Shown here: piece by piece, positions 44,509-53,885 of the stretch
How the letters are laid out: each line of letters begins with the position of its first letter
How positions within the stretch are numbered: position 1 is the stretch's first letter
DNA from: RFSX01 sp965248155
Lineage (GTDB): Bacteria > Bacteroidota > Bacteroidia > Chitinophagales > Saprospiraceae
DNA length: 64,000 nucleotides
Direction: 5' to 3'
Assembly (NCBI GenBank): GCA_965248155.1
Contig: CBDFIO010000002.1
Span: forward strand, 620,001-684,000
The notes under the pieces: model-generated
The model's database searches: none
The model's input: the letters and a program-made list of their open reading frames with translations, nothing else
What the model was told of the DNA's origin: nothing
Position numbers and translations under genes: made by a program

Positions 44509-44653
44509 CCTCAGAAAAAGAACAAAGGAGGAAAAAGCGACAGCATAAGCAATTAATAGAGAACTAAAATGAGTTTGATCAGCTCTAAATCCAAGAAATG
44601 AAATGCTCCCAATAAATAGAACGCTCAGTAATAAAAAAAGTGCTTTGTTTGTT

Positions 44654-46138
44654 CTATTGATAACTAATATGCTTTACTGAATAAAAGAAAATTATACCAT
44701 ATCCAAAGAAAAGTAAGATATGTAAAATTATCAATGAAGCATCTCCGAGAAGGATCCCTCCTATTACAGCAAACAAAAAATATAAAGCAAAAAATCCTTC
44801 CATAATTGTGACGGCAGGAAATTTTGAATGTTGATATCTAGACTTTTTAAAACTTTCCTTTATGTTCAAGATGTTAAACTTAGGGGTTCGTATAAAAGCT
44901 GACTTTTTACCCAAATATCCCTGAATCACAGCTAATGAGTTATGAAATGACAATCCCATCGACAGTGCTAAAAACATTGGAAAAATGATTATGAATTTTA
45001 AAACCGATTTAAATTTATTTTTCCCATCCCATGCCGTTTCAACATTTGCAACATAGTATACTGCTATGATTGAAAACAAACTTATGAGAAACACACTCAT
45101 CAATGATTTATCGATATCAAGAGGATTAAGAATAAATAATAAAGGCACACTAAATATTCCTAGTAAGAAAACAAATAAAAACACTGAACTTCCCAGCAAA
45201 TGAGTAGTTGCATGAATCTTTTGGATAAGCGCTAATTGAGATGTCCAGACTTGAGGTAAAAGTTTTTTTGCAGTTTCTGCTCCTCCTTTCATCCATCGGT
45301 ATTGCTGCGATTTAAGTCCGTTCATTTCAGCCGGTAATTCTGCAGGTGAAAGAATGTCCTCCAGATAGACAAATTTCCATCCTTTAAGTTGCGCTCTGTA
45401 ACTCAAATCCAAGTCTTCAGTAAGTGTGTCTGCTTCCCAACCTCCGGCATCATCAATTGTTGATTTTCTCCATACACCGGCCGTTCCATTAAATTGAAGA
45501 AGATAATTACCTGATTCTCGTCCTTGTTGTTCCACGGTAAAATGGACGTTTAACTGGAAGGCCTGAAGTTCCGTTATCAAAGAATAATTTTGATTCAAAT
45601 GACCCCATCTTGTTTGTACAACTCCAATTCTGGAATCAGAAAAATAAGGTATTGTGTTTCTTAAGAAATCCGGATTCGGAAGGAAATCAGCATCAAAAAT
45701 GGCTATAAATTCTCCTTTAGCATACTTCGTTGCAGCCTTCAATGCTCCAGCTTTATACCCCTTTCGATCTGATCTTTTAATAAGCTCAATATTAAATCCT
45801 TTCGATTGATATTCTTTTACTTTTTCAAGAGATAGTGCTAAAGTATCATCTGTACTGTCATCCAGAACATGAACTTCAAAACTATCCTTTGGATAATCTA
45901 GCTTCATAATATTATCTATGAGTCGCTCGATTACAAAATATTCATTGTAAATAGGAAGTTGTACGGTTACAAAAGGATAATGTCCATTCATTTGAGGTTT
46001 CTCCTCAGAATCATTTCTTTTGTCTTTTTTATAGGATTTGTAATGGATTAGCAGGTGAAATTGGAATAGGCAATATATCGTAATATATACGAGGCAAGCC
46101 ACGTAAATTCCAATAATTATATATGCCCAAAGTTCCAT
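44654..46138 (-). CDS. Family 2 glycosyltransferase (processive, cellulose-synthase-like)
   Basis: 494 aa. One N-terminal membrane helix (about 5-27), then a GT-A domain: VQLPIYNEYFVIERLID, VLDDSTDDT, FDADFLPNPDFL (metal site), TEDLDLSYRAQLKG, and QQYRWMKGGA, the Q-x-x-R-W motif of processive enzymes. Four or five more helices fill the C-terminal third. It should polymerise or transfer a sugar across the inner membrane; the donor and product cannot be read. It lies 4 bp after the dolichol-phosphate-mannose-synthase-like gene. Confidence 0.9.
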   Translation of the reverse strand: MELWAYIIIGIYVACLVYITIYCLFQFHLLIHYKSYKKDKRNDSEEKPQMNGHYPFVTVQLPIYNEYFVIERLIDNIMKLDYPKDSFEVHVLDDSTDDTLALSLEKVKEYQSKGFNIELIKRSDRKGYKAGALKAATKYAKGEFIAIFDADFLPNPDFLRNTIPYFSDSRIGVVQTRWGHLNQNYSLITELQAFQLNVHFTVEQQGRESGNYLLQFNGTAGVWRKSTIDDAGGWEADTLTEDLDLSYRAQLKGWKFVYLEDILSPAELPAEMNGLKSQQYRWMKGGAETAKKLLPQVWTSQLALIQKIHATTHLLGSSVFLFVFLLGIFSVPLLFILNPLDIDKSLMSVFLISLFSIIAVYYVANVETAWDGKNKFKSVLKFIIIFPMFLALSMGLSFHNSLAVIQGYLGKKSAFIRTPKFNILNIKESFKKSRYQHSKFPAVTIMEGFFALYFLFAVIGGILLGDASLIILHILLFFGYGIIFFYSVKHISYQ

Positions 46139-46142
46139 TAAT

Positions 46143-46835
46143 TCAAATTAACTTAAAAATAGTCCATAATATTTTGTGGCCTGCAAGTATGGTACCTTTT
46201 ACGGTTCCAGAGACTTTTGACTTCCCTATTCTTTTCCTGTAATTGACAGGTACTTCAGTTGTTTTAAGTTTTAGTTTTGCAGCCTTAACCTGCATTTCAA
46301 CAGTCCATCCAAAATCCTTATCCTGCATATCTATCAATTCCAAAGCTGAATATTTTACGGCTCTAAATGGGCCCAAATCTGTGAAATTATAATTGTAAAT
46401 AAGCTTTATCAGAGTCGTTGCCAACCAATTTCCAAAAATCTGTTGTACTTGCATCGCTCCTTTTTCTAAATTTCCCAAAGCTCTGGATCCGATCACCAAA
46501 TCATAATTCCTATTAAAAACAGGAGCAACCAATAATCCTAATTGTTCAGGGAAATCAGAGTAATCACCATCAATAAAAACTACAATATCTGGATGGATCT
46601 CTTTTCGTTTTATATAATCCAATCCCTTCAAACAAGCACTCCCATATCCTTTTCTCTTTTGCAATAAGACTGTTGCTCCCGCGAGTCGTGCGTTCTCTTC
46701 TGTGTTATCCGTACTATTATTATTACAAACGATCATTTCCCTAACCAAATCCTTAGGAATATCGTTGAGTACACTAACAATAGATTTCTCTTCGTTGTAA
46801 GCCGGTATAATGACATCAATGATTGGTTCTTTCAA
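46143..46835 (-). CDS. Family 2 glycosyltransferase (dolichol-phosphate mannosyltransferase-like)
   Basis: 230 aa, soluble GT-A fold. The N-terminus IIDVIIPAYNEEKSIVSVL and the metal-binding DIVVFIDGDYSDFPEQL (about residues 85-100) match prokaryotic DPM1-like enzymes, which charge polyprenyl phosphate with a sugar. That product could be the donor for the GT87-like gene two places on. It is the first gene of the three-gene minus-strand cluster and has a good promoter 17 bp upstream. Confidence 0.92.
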   Translation of the reverse strand: MKEPIIDVIIPAYNEEKSIVSVLNDIPKDLVREMIVCNNNSTDNTEENARLAGATVLLQKRKGYGSACLKGLDYIKRKEIHPDIVVFIDGDYSDFPEQLGLLVAPVFNRNYDLVIGSRALGNLEKGAMQVQQIFGNWLATTLIKLIYNYNFTDLGPFRAVKYSALELIDMQDKDFGWTVEMQVKAAKLKLKTTEVPVNYRKRIGKSKVSGTVKGTILAGHKILWTIFKLI

Positions 46836-46857
46836 ATCAATTCATCATATTTGATCA

Positions 46858-46886
46858 CAAATCTAATTTATTCAACTTGAGTCAAA
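46858..46886 (-). promoter_or_regulatory. Promoter of the glycosyltransferase cluster
   Basis: On the minus strand the -7 box TAGATTTG (46865-46858) follows TTTTG (about 46887-46883) at a 17-base spacing, close to the Bacteroidota -33/-7 pattern. It is 23 bp before the first glycosyltransferase ATG. The 137-base divergent gap holds little else. Confidence 0.5.
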
Positions 46887-46972
46887 AGACATTTTTTGAC
46901 ATATAAGTCAGTTAACATAAAAATTTCCTCCTAAAACGATCTAAAAGTCGTTTCAAATTACGTTTAAGTTCA

Positions 46973-48460
46973 ATGATAACTAGAGGCACATCTGTTTTAA
47001 TTTCATCTCTTTTTATAGTATATATTTTCTGCATTAGTGCTTGCCATACTGATGTCATATTTGATGGTCCGGAAATCGGTCTAAGGTTTTCCTTGGATAC
47101 ATTACGGTTCGACACTGTTTTTACCCAGGCAGGATCTGCTACAAGATTCGTGAAAATATTCAATGAAGAAGATGAAGCTGTCGTGATAAATGAAATCAAA
47201 CTTGAAAATGCTTCAGGATTTTTCAGGTTGAATATTGATGGAATTCCAGGCAGTAATGGACAAAATATAAGAATTGAAGCAAGAGATAGCGTCTATTTAT
47301 TTGCAGAAGTAACAATTGATCCGGATCTTCCGTTGAGTATCAGCCCTTTTATCGTTGAAAATAGAATTCTTATTTCGGCGAATAATTCTTCTTATGACAT
47401 TCATCTAGAAGCATGGGGACAAAATGCAAATTATTTTCCCAGTAGGGATTCTAAGGGATTGGTCAATTTTATAAGCTGTGATTTTAATGAATGGGTTTGG
47501 GATGATCCAAGACCTTATGTTATTTATGGAGCTCTTTTAATTGACAGTTGTGAATTGGTTATTCCAGCAGGTCAGAATGTTTACGTACATGGAGGAATCG
47601 CTATTAATGAACTGGGCATATATAATGATGGAATTCTTATTTTTCTAACAGACGGCTCTCTAAAAACAAATGGAACTGCTGATGAGCCCGTCATCTTTCA
47701 GACAGATCGGTTAGAACCGGAATTCTTTGATGTCGCGGGACAATGGTCCGGGATACTGTTTACACCTGGAAGTAGAGACAATATTTTAAAACATACAAAA
47801 ATTAGAAATTCTATAGTCGGGCTATCTGTAGATTCTTCATCTTTCTTACGTCTTGAAGAATGTGAAATCGCTTATACTTCTGGAAATGGAATTAGTGCCT
47901 CACATGCCGCTATTTATGCTCAGAATACTTTGTTCTACAATAATTTTGGTAATGCTATTAGCTTGAATTATGGCGGAGGATATGTCTTCAATTACTGTAC
48001 AATTGTAAATACTGATAATCAACAGACTGCAGTCACTGCAAATAATCTCAGATGTTCAGATCCTCTGTGCAGTGGACCAATATTTATTAATGCCTTATAT
48101 ACAGAGTTCAATAATTGTATTATTGTTGGCAACGACGATGATGAAATCTCATTATTGGATGCCAACAATGGAACTGATCCGACAAGATTTGTTTATAGCT
48201 TCAATAATTCAATCGTATCAGTAGACGAATTACTTGATGCTGATGCATTTCCCAACTTTTTTGATAATTGTGTGGATTGCATTAATCTCCAATCAATTGA
48301 CTCCTTATTTATTGATATTGATTCTTATGATCTACATTTGGATACAATGTCTATAGCAATCGATAAAGGGGTAAAGATTGATCCGATATTTACGGATTTA
48401 GAAGGTAATCCCAGAGATATTGATACACCGGATTTGGGATGCTACGAATTTCAAAAATAG
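46973..48460 (+). CDS. Lipoprotein with right-handed parallel beta-helix
   Basis: 495 aa. The signal peptide ends FCISAC, a lipobox. A beta-sandwich (about 35-140) precedes a parallel beta-helix (about 180-440) recognisable from short turns such as QWSGILFTPGSRDNILKHTK, SIVGLSVDSSSFLRLEEC and YAQNTLFYNNFGNAISLNYG; one turn contains a Cys pair (RCSDPLCSG). Such helices bind or cut polysaccharides, but no catalytic triad of a lyase or pectinase is evident. The end DKGVKIDPIFTDLEGNPRD and LGCYEF is the usual closing of Bacteroidota beta-helix proteins. It diverges from the glycosyltransferase cluster. Confidence 0.85.
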   Translation: MITRGTSVLISSLFIVYIFCISACHTDVIFDGPEIGLRFSLDTLRFDTVFTQAGSATRFVKIFNEEDEAVVINEIKLENASGFFRLNIDGIPGSNGQNIRIEARDSVYLFAEVTIDPDLPLSISPFIVENRILISANNSSYDIHLEAWGQNANYFPSRDSKGLVNFISCDFNEWVWDDPRPYVIYGALLIDSCELVIPAGQNVYVHGGIAINELGIYNDGILIFLTDGSLKTNGTADEPVIFQTDRLEPEFFDVAGQWSGILFTPGSRDNILKHTKIRNSIVGLSVDSSSFLRLEECEIAYTSGNGISASHAAIYAQNTLFYNNFGNAISLNYGGGYVFNYCTIVNTDNQQTAVTANNLRCSDPLCSGPIFINALYTEFNNCIIVGNDDDEISLLDANNGTDPTRFVYSFNNSIVSVDELLDADAFPNFFDNCVDCINLQSIDSLFIDIDSYDLHLDTMSIAIDKGVKIDPIFTDLEGNPRDIDTPDLGCYEFQK

Positions 48461-49741
48461 TTAAGCTCTTGATTCCTGCAATTTAGCAGTGGAAAGGATA
48501 ATGAATCCTATCACAAAAAATATTGCGGCAGATAAGACTGAAGAACGCATATTGTTTGTCAACTGATTTACAATACCAAAAACTAAAGTTCCTGCAACTA
48601 CTGCAATCTTGGTTAATACATCATAAAAGCTGAAATAAGAAGTGAGTTCTGCTTTATTCTCATCAATCATTTTTGAATAAGAAGACCTGGATAAAGATTG
48701 AATACCTCCTAAGACCAATCCAACAAAGGCACTTATCCCGAAGAAGAACATTTTTCCGGTGGTAAAAAAGGCTGCAAAACATACAAGAGTCCAAATAACA
48801 ATTTGAATTAATAATGAGGCTTTATTACCGATGAGCTTGGAAATATAAGCAAACAAATAAGCACCACCGATAGCAACCAGTTGCAGTAACAGAATTAAAA
48901 TTATCAATTCAGTGGTTGTAAAATTAAGTTCTTCCTTAGCAAAAATGCTTGCAAGATAAATAACAACATTTACACCGGCGATGTAGAAAAAATAAGCCAT
49001 TAAGAATTTAAAAACATCGGATTGTTTGATGACTTCCCTGAAAACATCTTGTACCTCTTTTATCCCCTTTTTTACATATGAAAATTTCAAAGGTTCACTT
49101 ATATCCGCCGGTAATCTTTTAAATGTTATCTGTGCAAATCCAAGCCACCAAATTCCTACTAAAAGAAAACCAATCCTTACGGGTAGTGTTTCAGAGGTGA
49201 TTCCCAAAGTATCAGAAAATTGAATCAAAGCCAATATTATAACAAGCAAAATAACACTACCAAAGTACCCATAGGCATATCCTTTAGCACTAACACGATC
49301 ATATCTGTCTTCTGTTGTTATTTCAGGCAAATAGGCATTATAAAATACAATCCCCGCCCCAAAACCAATTGTGCCAAGAATAAATGCAGTAGTCGCAAAC
49401 AGGGTGTCTTCAGGCCCGTCAAAGAAAAATAAGGACATACAGGCAAAAGATCCAAGAATTGTAAAGAACTTAAGAAAAATCAATCTTCGACGACTATAAT
49501 CTGCAATTCCTGATAGCATTGGAGACATTATTGCGATTAGAATAAATGCAAGAGAGACTGAAAATGAATAGAGGGCATTACTATCAATCTGGGAGCCTAA
49601 GACATTAATATTATCAGGAGTAATTGATGAAAAATAAGGTGGAAAAACAGCGGTTGAAATAACGAGAGCATAGGCTGAATTTGCCCAGTCGAAAAAAGCC
49701 CAACCATTAACTACTTTCTTGTCTTCAACAATTTCAGACAT
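48461..49741 (-). CDS. MFS transporter, UMF1 (Atg22-like) family
   Basis: 426 aa with twelve predicted helices. The opening VVNGWAFFDWANSAYALVIS is the family signature, and GLVLGGIQSLSRSSYSKMI is the second-half motif. The UMF1 group is related to vacuolar Atg22 amino-acid exporters; the bacterial substrate is not known to me. It abuts the beta-helix lipoprotein stop without a gap and diverges from rimK. A TACCTTTC sequence at 49754-49761 on the minus strand is a one-mismatch -7 box. Confidence 0.92.
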   Translation of the reverse strand: MSEIVEDKKVVNGWAFFDWANSAYALVISTAVFPPYFSSITPDNINVLGSQIDSNALYSFSVSLAFILIAIMSPMLSGIADYSRRRLIFLKFFTILGSFACMSLFFFDGPEDTLFATTAFILGTIGFGAGIVFYNAYLPEITTEDRYDRVSAKGYAYGYFGSVILLVIILALIQFSDTLGITSETLPVRIGFLLVGIWWLGFAQITFKRLPADISEPLKFSYVKKGIKEVQDVFREVIKQSDVFKFLMAYFFYIAGVNVVIYLASIFAKEELNFTTTELIILILLLQLVAIGGAYLFAYISKLIGNKASLLIQIVIWTLVCFAAFFTTGKMFFFGISAFVGLVLGGIQSLSRSSYSKMIDENKAELTSYFSFYDVLTKIAVVAGTLVFGIVNQLTNNMRSSVLSAAIFFVIGFIILSTAKLQESRA

Positions 49742-49865
49742 CTTATCAGGATTGAAAGGTAAAATACAGAATTAATACAGTCCGCCTGAAATAAATGCCA
49801 AAAATGTTTAGTTATTTTGACCTCTCAAAATTAATTATTCGTCTATATTAGGCACACTGTAAGAA

Positions 49866-50744
49866 ATGAATATTGCTATACTTTCTAGAAACCCTGCTCT
49901 TTACAGCACACAAAGTCTTGCACGAGCTGCAAGGGTAAGACATCACTTTGTAAGAATCATCGATTATTTAAATTGTGATCTTATTATAAATGATGGTGAA
50001 CTCAAAATTTCATATCATGGCCAGATCATAAAAGACATAGACGCAATTATTCCAAGGATAGGTGCTTCTGTAACTACTTATGGAGCGGCCGTTATCAGAC
50101 AGTTTGAAGAAAAAGGTATTTTTTCAAGTTTAAGTTCGGATGCCCTTATAAAGGCAAGGGATAAATTAAGCTGTCTCCAGTTGCTCGCTTCCAAAGGCCT
50201 TAGAGTCCCAAAAACGATTATCTCCAATAACAGCTTAATGTACCATGACTTATTAGACCAATTTGACACTGAAGAAGTTGTTGTCAAATTAATAAATGGT
50301 ACCCACGGCATCGGCGTCCTATTGGCAGAAACAAAAAATCAGGCAGAATCAATCTTAGAAGCGTTTAACAAGGCGAATCAAAAGGCCTTAATGCAAGAAT
50401 TCATTAAAGAATCAAAGGGAGCTGATATAAGGATTCTTGTTGTAGACAATGAAATTGTGGGTACGATGAAAAGACAAGCCAGAGAGGGAGAGTTCAGGTC
50501 CAATCTTCATCGGGGAGGATCTGCTAAAGTCGAAAATATATCTGAAGAAGAAAAAGAAGTAGCCTTAAAAGCAATACAATATCTGGGATTAAATATTGCC
50601 GGGGTTGATATGCTCAGATCCAACAGAGGACCATTAATCCTTGAAGTAAATGCATCACCTGGTCTTGAAGGAATAGAAACAACAACCAAGGCAGATATTG
50701 CAGGTAAAATCATAAATTTTGTAGAAAAAAATGCCAAAGCGTAA
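49866..50744 (+). CDS. rimK: RimK-family alpha-L-glutamate ligase
   Basis: 292 aa ATP-grasp enzyme. The N-terminal domain starts NIAILSRNPALYSTQSLARA; the ATP-grasp part has VVVKLINGTHGIGVLLAE, FIKESKGADIRILVVD and the metal site GPLILEVNASPGLEGIE. Escherichia coli RimK adds glutamates to the C-terminus of ribosomal protein S6; relatives build other peptide tails, so the target is uncertain. The gene overlaps the aspartoacylase-like gene by 14 bp, an arrangement suggesting a linked function. It heads a four-gene plus-strand run. Confidence 0.93.
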   Translation: MNIAILSRNPALYSTQSLARAARVRHHFVRIIDYLNCDLIINDGELKISYHGQIIKDIDAIIPRIGASVTTYGAAVIRQFEEKGIFSSLSSDALIKARDKLSCLQLLASKGLRVPKTIISNNSLMYHDLLDQFDTEEVVVKLINGTHGIGVLLAETKNQAESILEAFNKANQKALMQEFIKESKGADIRILVVDNEIVGTMKRQAREGEFRSNLHRGGSAKVENISEEEKEVALKAIQYLGLNIAGVDMLRSNRGPLILEVNASPGLEGIETTTKADIAGKIINFVEKNAKA

Positions 50745-51729
50745 GAGCTCAACAAATAAAGAAACTTCTGATTTTGTTATAGACAAACAGATATTTCGCC
50801 CTGGTGAATCCGGGATTGTCCAGTTAAACGTTGGCCGTCTACCTTCTGATACAAAAATCACAATTAAGGCGCATGTTTTTCGATCCAAGAAAAAAGGTCC
50901 TACTGCATTATTATTAGCCGGAGTACATGGAGATGAAATTAATGGAATTGAAATTCTGAGAAGATTTCTAAATGGGCATTACCTTGATTACCTCAAAACA
51001 GGTACTGTAATCGTTATTCCATTATTAAACATTTATGGTTTTATCAATTTCAATCGCTATGTCCCTGATGGGAAAGATGTCAATCGAAGTTTTCCTGGAA
51101 CTCTGACTGGATCTTTAGCGTCACGAATAGCCAGAACATTAACAAAGTACATCCTTCCAAATGTAGATTTCATATTTGACTTTCATACTGGAGGTGACTC
51201 ACGCTATAACTATCCTCAGATCAGGTATTCAAAAACCGATAAAAAAGCAGGCCAACTCGCTGATATATTTAACCCACCATTTATCGTACAAAGTGGTATT
51301 ATTCCAAAATCATTAAGGAAAACTGCGAAGGAATTAAAAATTCCAACGCTTATTTTTGAAGGTGGAGAATCAGTAAGGCTAGACGGATATGCAATTGATC
51401 ATGGGTTAAGGGGATTACTGAATTGTTTGTTCCACTTAAAAGTTTTAAGCCAGATTCCAGATTATTACTCTATTACCAATTCAATTATTATTAAAAAAAC
51501 GAGTTGGATAAGAGCCTCATATTCTGGTATATTTATATGGTCAAAAGATTCCGGGTTTAAAGTAAAAAAAGGGGAAAAAATCGGAACCATCAATGATCCG
51601 AATGGTCAAAAGACTATAGCTGTTGTTGCAAATAAGGATGGATTTATAATTGGCCACAACAATGCCTCGGTTGTTAATCATGGAGACGCATTATTCCATA
51701 TAGGTTATGAATTTGAAACTGTCATTTAA
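50731..51729 (+). CDS. Succinylglutamate desuccinylase/aspartoacylase-family zinc hydrolase
   Basis: 332 aa. The zinc site of the M14-like carboxypeptidase fold is visible: GVHGDEINGIEI (H-x-x-E, about residues 63-74) and FDFHTGGD (His, about 148-155). Likely catalytic Glu in LIFEGGES. A C-terminal lipoyl-like beta domain (from KTSWIRASYSGIFIWSKD) is usual for the group. The family removes acyl groups from N-acylated amino acids. The 14-bp overlap with rimK suggests it acts on a related glutamyl product, an inference only. It overlaps dacB by 23 bp. Confidence 0.88.
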   Translation: MPKRKSSTNKETSDFVIDKQIFRPGESGIVQLNVGRLPSDTKITIKAHVFRSKKKGPTALLLAGVHGDEINGIEILRRFLNGHYLDYLKTGTVIVIPLLNIYGFINFNRYVPDGKDVNRSFPGTLTGSLASRIARTLTKYILPNVDFIFDFHTGGDSRYNYPQIRYSKTDKKAGQLADIFNPPFIVQSGIIPKSLRKTAKELKIPTLIFEGGESVRLDGYAIDHGLRGLLNCLFHLKVLSQIPDYYSITNSIIIKKTSWIRASYSGIFIWSKDSGFKVKKGEKIGTINDPNGQKTIAVVANKDGFIIGHNNASVVNHGDALFHIGYEFETVI

Positions 51730-53161
51730 AATTGTATTTCTTTTGCTGCCTTTTTTTGTTTTTTGTCAAAACAGCAATCTGGTCCAAAAACAAATTGAAG
51801 AAAGCCTTGACGACAAGGTATTTAAAAGTGCCAATGTCTCTATCAGTTTTGTTGATTTATCAAATAATCAAGTTATAGGCTCACATAGACCTGACAAGGT
51901 TCTGGTTCCTGCTTCATCTCTCAAGTTATTCACAAGCTTTTGTTCATTAATACATCTGGGTGAAAACTTTCAATTTGAGACTGCTCTCGAGTACGATGGT
52001 ACTATAGAATCTGATGGCACACTGACGGGGAATATATATATCAAAGGAGGTGGGGATCCAACATTTGGAACTGATCGATTTGACCAATATCCGTCTTTTG
52101 AAGATGTAGTTCAAAATATGGTAGATGCCATAAAAGATAAAGGAATAAAATGTATTGATGGAAACATAATCGCCGATGAATCGATATTTGACAGTTACCC
52201 AGTTGCTCCATCATGGCAATGGAATGATCTGGGTAATTATTATGCTTCAGGAGCATGGGGATTAAACATAAATGAAAATCTTTATTACGTACATTTTGAT
52301 AATAGAAACAGGATTGGAGTCCAACCAAATATTCACAGCATACATCCCTTTATACCAAAATTGAAACTTTCCAATGAAATAGTTATCGACTCCGCACACA
52401 CAGGTGATAATGCATATATTTTTGGAGGCCCTTATAATTATTATAAGAGGATAGTTGGAAGTATTCCAAAAGGAAAAGGCCTATTCACTATTAAAGGTTC
52501 AATTCCTGATCCCCCTACATTTTTAGCTAATCACCTCAAGGAGCAATTAAGGAAAAAAGAAATACCATCTCAAGGCAGTAAGACTATTTATAAATCTAAA
52601 GATGCAAATCGAAAGTCCATCATTAAATTCCAATCTCCAAATCTTGAGTCTATAGTTACAAAAACAAATGTAGAAAGCTTAAATCTTCACTCAGAGTGTT
52701 TTTTAAAAATGCTTGGTTTAGTAATCAGAGGACAAGGAAGTGGTCAAAATGGAATTGCGGTTATAAATAATCAACTGAACAAATATGGTATTGATTATAA
52801 TCAGCTTAGAATTCATGACGGTAGTGGTTTATCAGCAAGAAACCTAATCAGCAGTTCTTCAATGGCCTATTTTTTATCTGGTATTACGCGAGATTTAAAA
52901 TTAGAATTTATCCTCAGCACCTTACCAAGAGGAGGATATTCTGGCACGGCAAGAAGCATGTTTAATAATTCAAAAGCAAAAGGAAATGTCTGGTTAAAAA
53001 GTGGTAGCATGAGCGGCATTCAAAGTTATTCAGGGTATATCAAAACAGCAACTGGCCAATGGCTTAGCTTCTGTATTATTGTAAATGGCTATTCCGTATC
53101 CGGTTCAACAGTAAGAGCGCGACTTGCTGCACTAATAAGTCAGGTTTATCACTCCTACTAA
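51707..53161 (+). CDS. dacB: D-alanyl-D-alanine carboxypeptidase/endopeptidase (PBP4, DacB type)
   Basis: 484 aa with a signal peptide (about 1-20). Active-site motifs of S13 peptidases: SxxK in VPASSLKLF (about residues 64-72), SxN as GSGLSARNL, and the KTG equivalent KSGSMSG. GDPTFGTDRF also matches the family. It trims or cuts peptidoglycan crosslinks in the periplasm. The N-terminus overlaps the aspartoacylase gene by 23 bp, so translation may be coupled. A wall hydrolase in a transcript with RimK is unexplained. Confidence 0.93.
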   Translation: MNLKLSFKIVFLLLPFFVFCQNSNLVQKQIEESLDDKVFKSANVSISFVDLSNNQVIGSHRPDKVLVPASSLKLFTSFCSLIHLGENFQFETALEYDGTIESDGTLTGNIYIKGGGDPTFGTDRFDQYPSFEDVVQNMVDAIKDKGIKCIDGNIIADESIFDSYPVAPSWQWNDLGNYYASGAWGLNINENLYYVHFDNRNRIGVQPNIHSIHPFIPKLKLSNEIVIDSAHTGDNAYIFGGPYNYYKRIVGSIPKGKGLFTIKGSIPDPPTFLANHLKEQLRKKEIPSQGSKTIYKSKDANRKSIIKFQSPNLESIVTKTNVESLNLHSECFLKMLGLVIRGQGSGQNGIAVINNQLNKYGIDYNQLRIHDGSGLSARNLISSSSMAYFLSGITRDLKLEFILSTLPRGGYSGTARSMFNNSKAKGNVWLKSGSMSGIQSYSGYIKTATGQWLSFCIIVNGYSVSGSTVRARLAALISQVYHSY

Positions 53162-53198
53162 CTGAGTAATTATTACTTTTAATCTACTAATCATCCAA

Positions 53199-53885
53199 AT
53201 GAGAATCAATTTTATCATATTCCTGACCATTGTTTCTATTTCTTGCACGAATAATACTGAACAAACTCCACCGATCAACAAAGAAACTCTATTTGAAAAA
53301 GACAGTTCCCTGGAATTAGAACTGGCGAAAGAAAAAGATGATCGACAATCCTGGCAAAAACCAGATGAATTTATTTCTAAGCTTGGAAACCTTTCTACTA
53401 AAACTATTGCTGATTTAGGAGCCGGAATTGGTTATTTTTCTTTCAAGCTACTTCCTAAAGCCCAAAAAGTAATAGCTATTGATGTCGATAAGGACAAAAT
53501 TGATATTCTGAATGGGTTCAAGAACTCCTATAAGAGTTCGCTAAAAGATAAATTAGATATTAGGTTAGCTACCTCAGATAATCCGATGCTTGAGAAATCG
53601 GAAGTTGACATTATATTAATCGTTAACACGATAGCCTATATAGACTCGAGAATAGATTATTTTACGAATATAAAGGAGGCTTTAAAAGCAGAGGGACAAA
53701 TCATTATAGTTGATTTTAAAACGAAACGTATCCCGGATTTTGTAAATGCTCCGCCTTTTACTGAAAGGGAATATCTACATGTCTTAGAAGAAGAACTAAT
53801 TGAGGCCGGATATATAATTACTGAAACTGATGACACCAGTCTTGAATACCAGTTTATAATTTTTGCTCAGCTACCGAATATCTAA
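53199..53885 (+). CDS. Lipoprotein-signal-bearing class I SAM methyltransferase
   Basis: 228 aa. The first 17 residues are a short hydrophobic segment ending in ISC (lipobox-like VSISC), followed by Asn/Glu/Pro-rich spacer. The body is a Rossmann-type methyltransferase: motif I TIADLGAGIGYFSFKLLP (about 69-86), then VIAIDVDKDKI (motif II acidic) and VDIILIVNTIAYI (motif IV). Both features are clear, yet S-adenosylmethionine is not expected outside the cytoplasm, so either the signal is not used or the family has lost methyl transfer. It is the last gene of the rimK run and meets purA tail to tail. Confidence 0.85.
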   Translation: MRINFIIFLTIVSISCTNNTEQTPPINKETLFEKDSSLELELAKEKDDRQSWQKPDEFISKLGNLSTKTIADLGAGIGYFSFKLLPKAQKVIAIDVDKDKIDILNGFKNSYKSSLKDKLDIRLATSDNPMLEKSEVDIILIVNTIAYIDSRIDYFTNIKEALKAEGQIIIVDFKTKRIPDFVNAPPFTEREYLHVLEEELIEAGYIITETDDTSLEYQFIIFAQLPNI

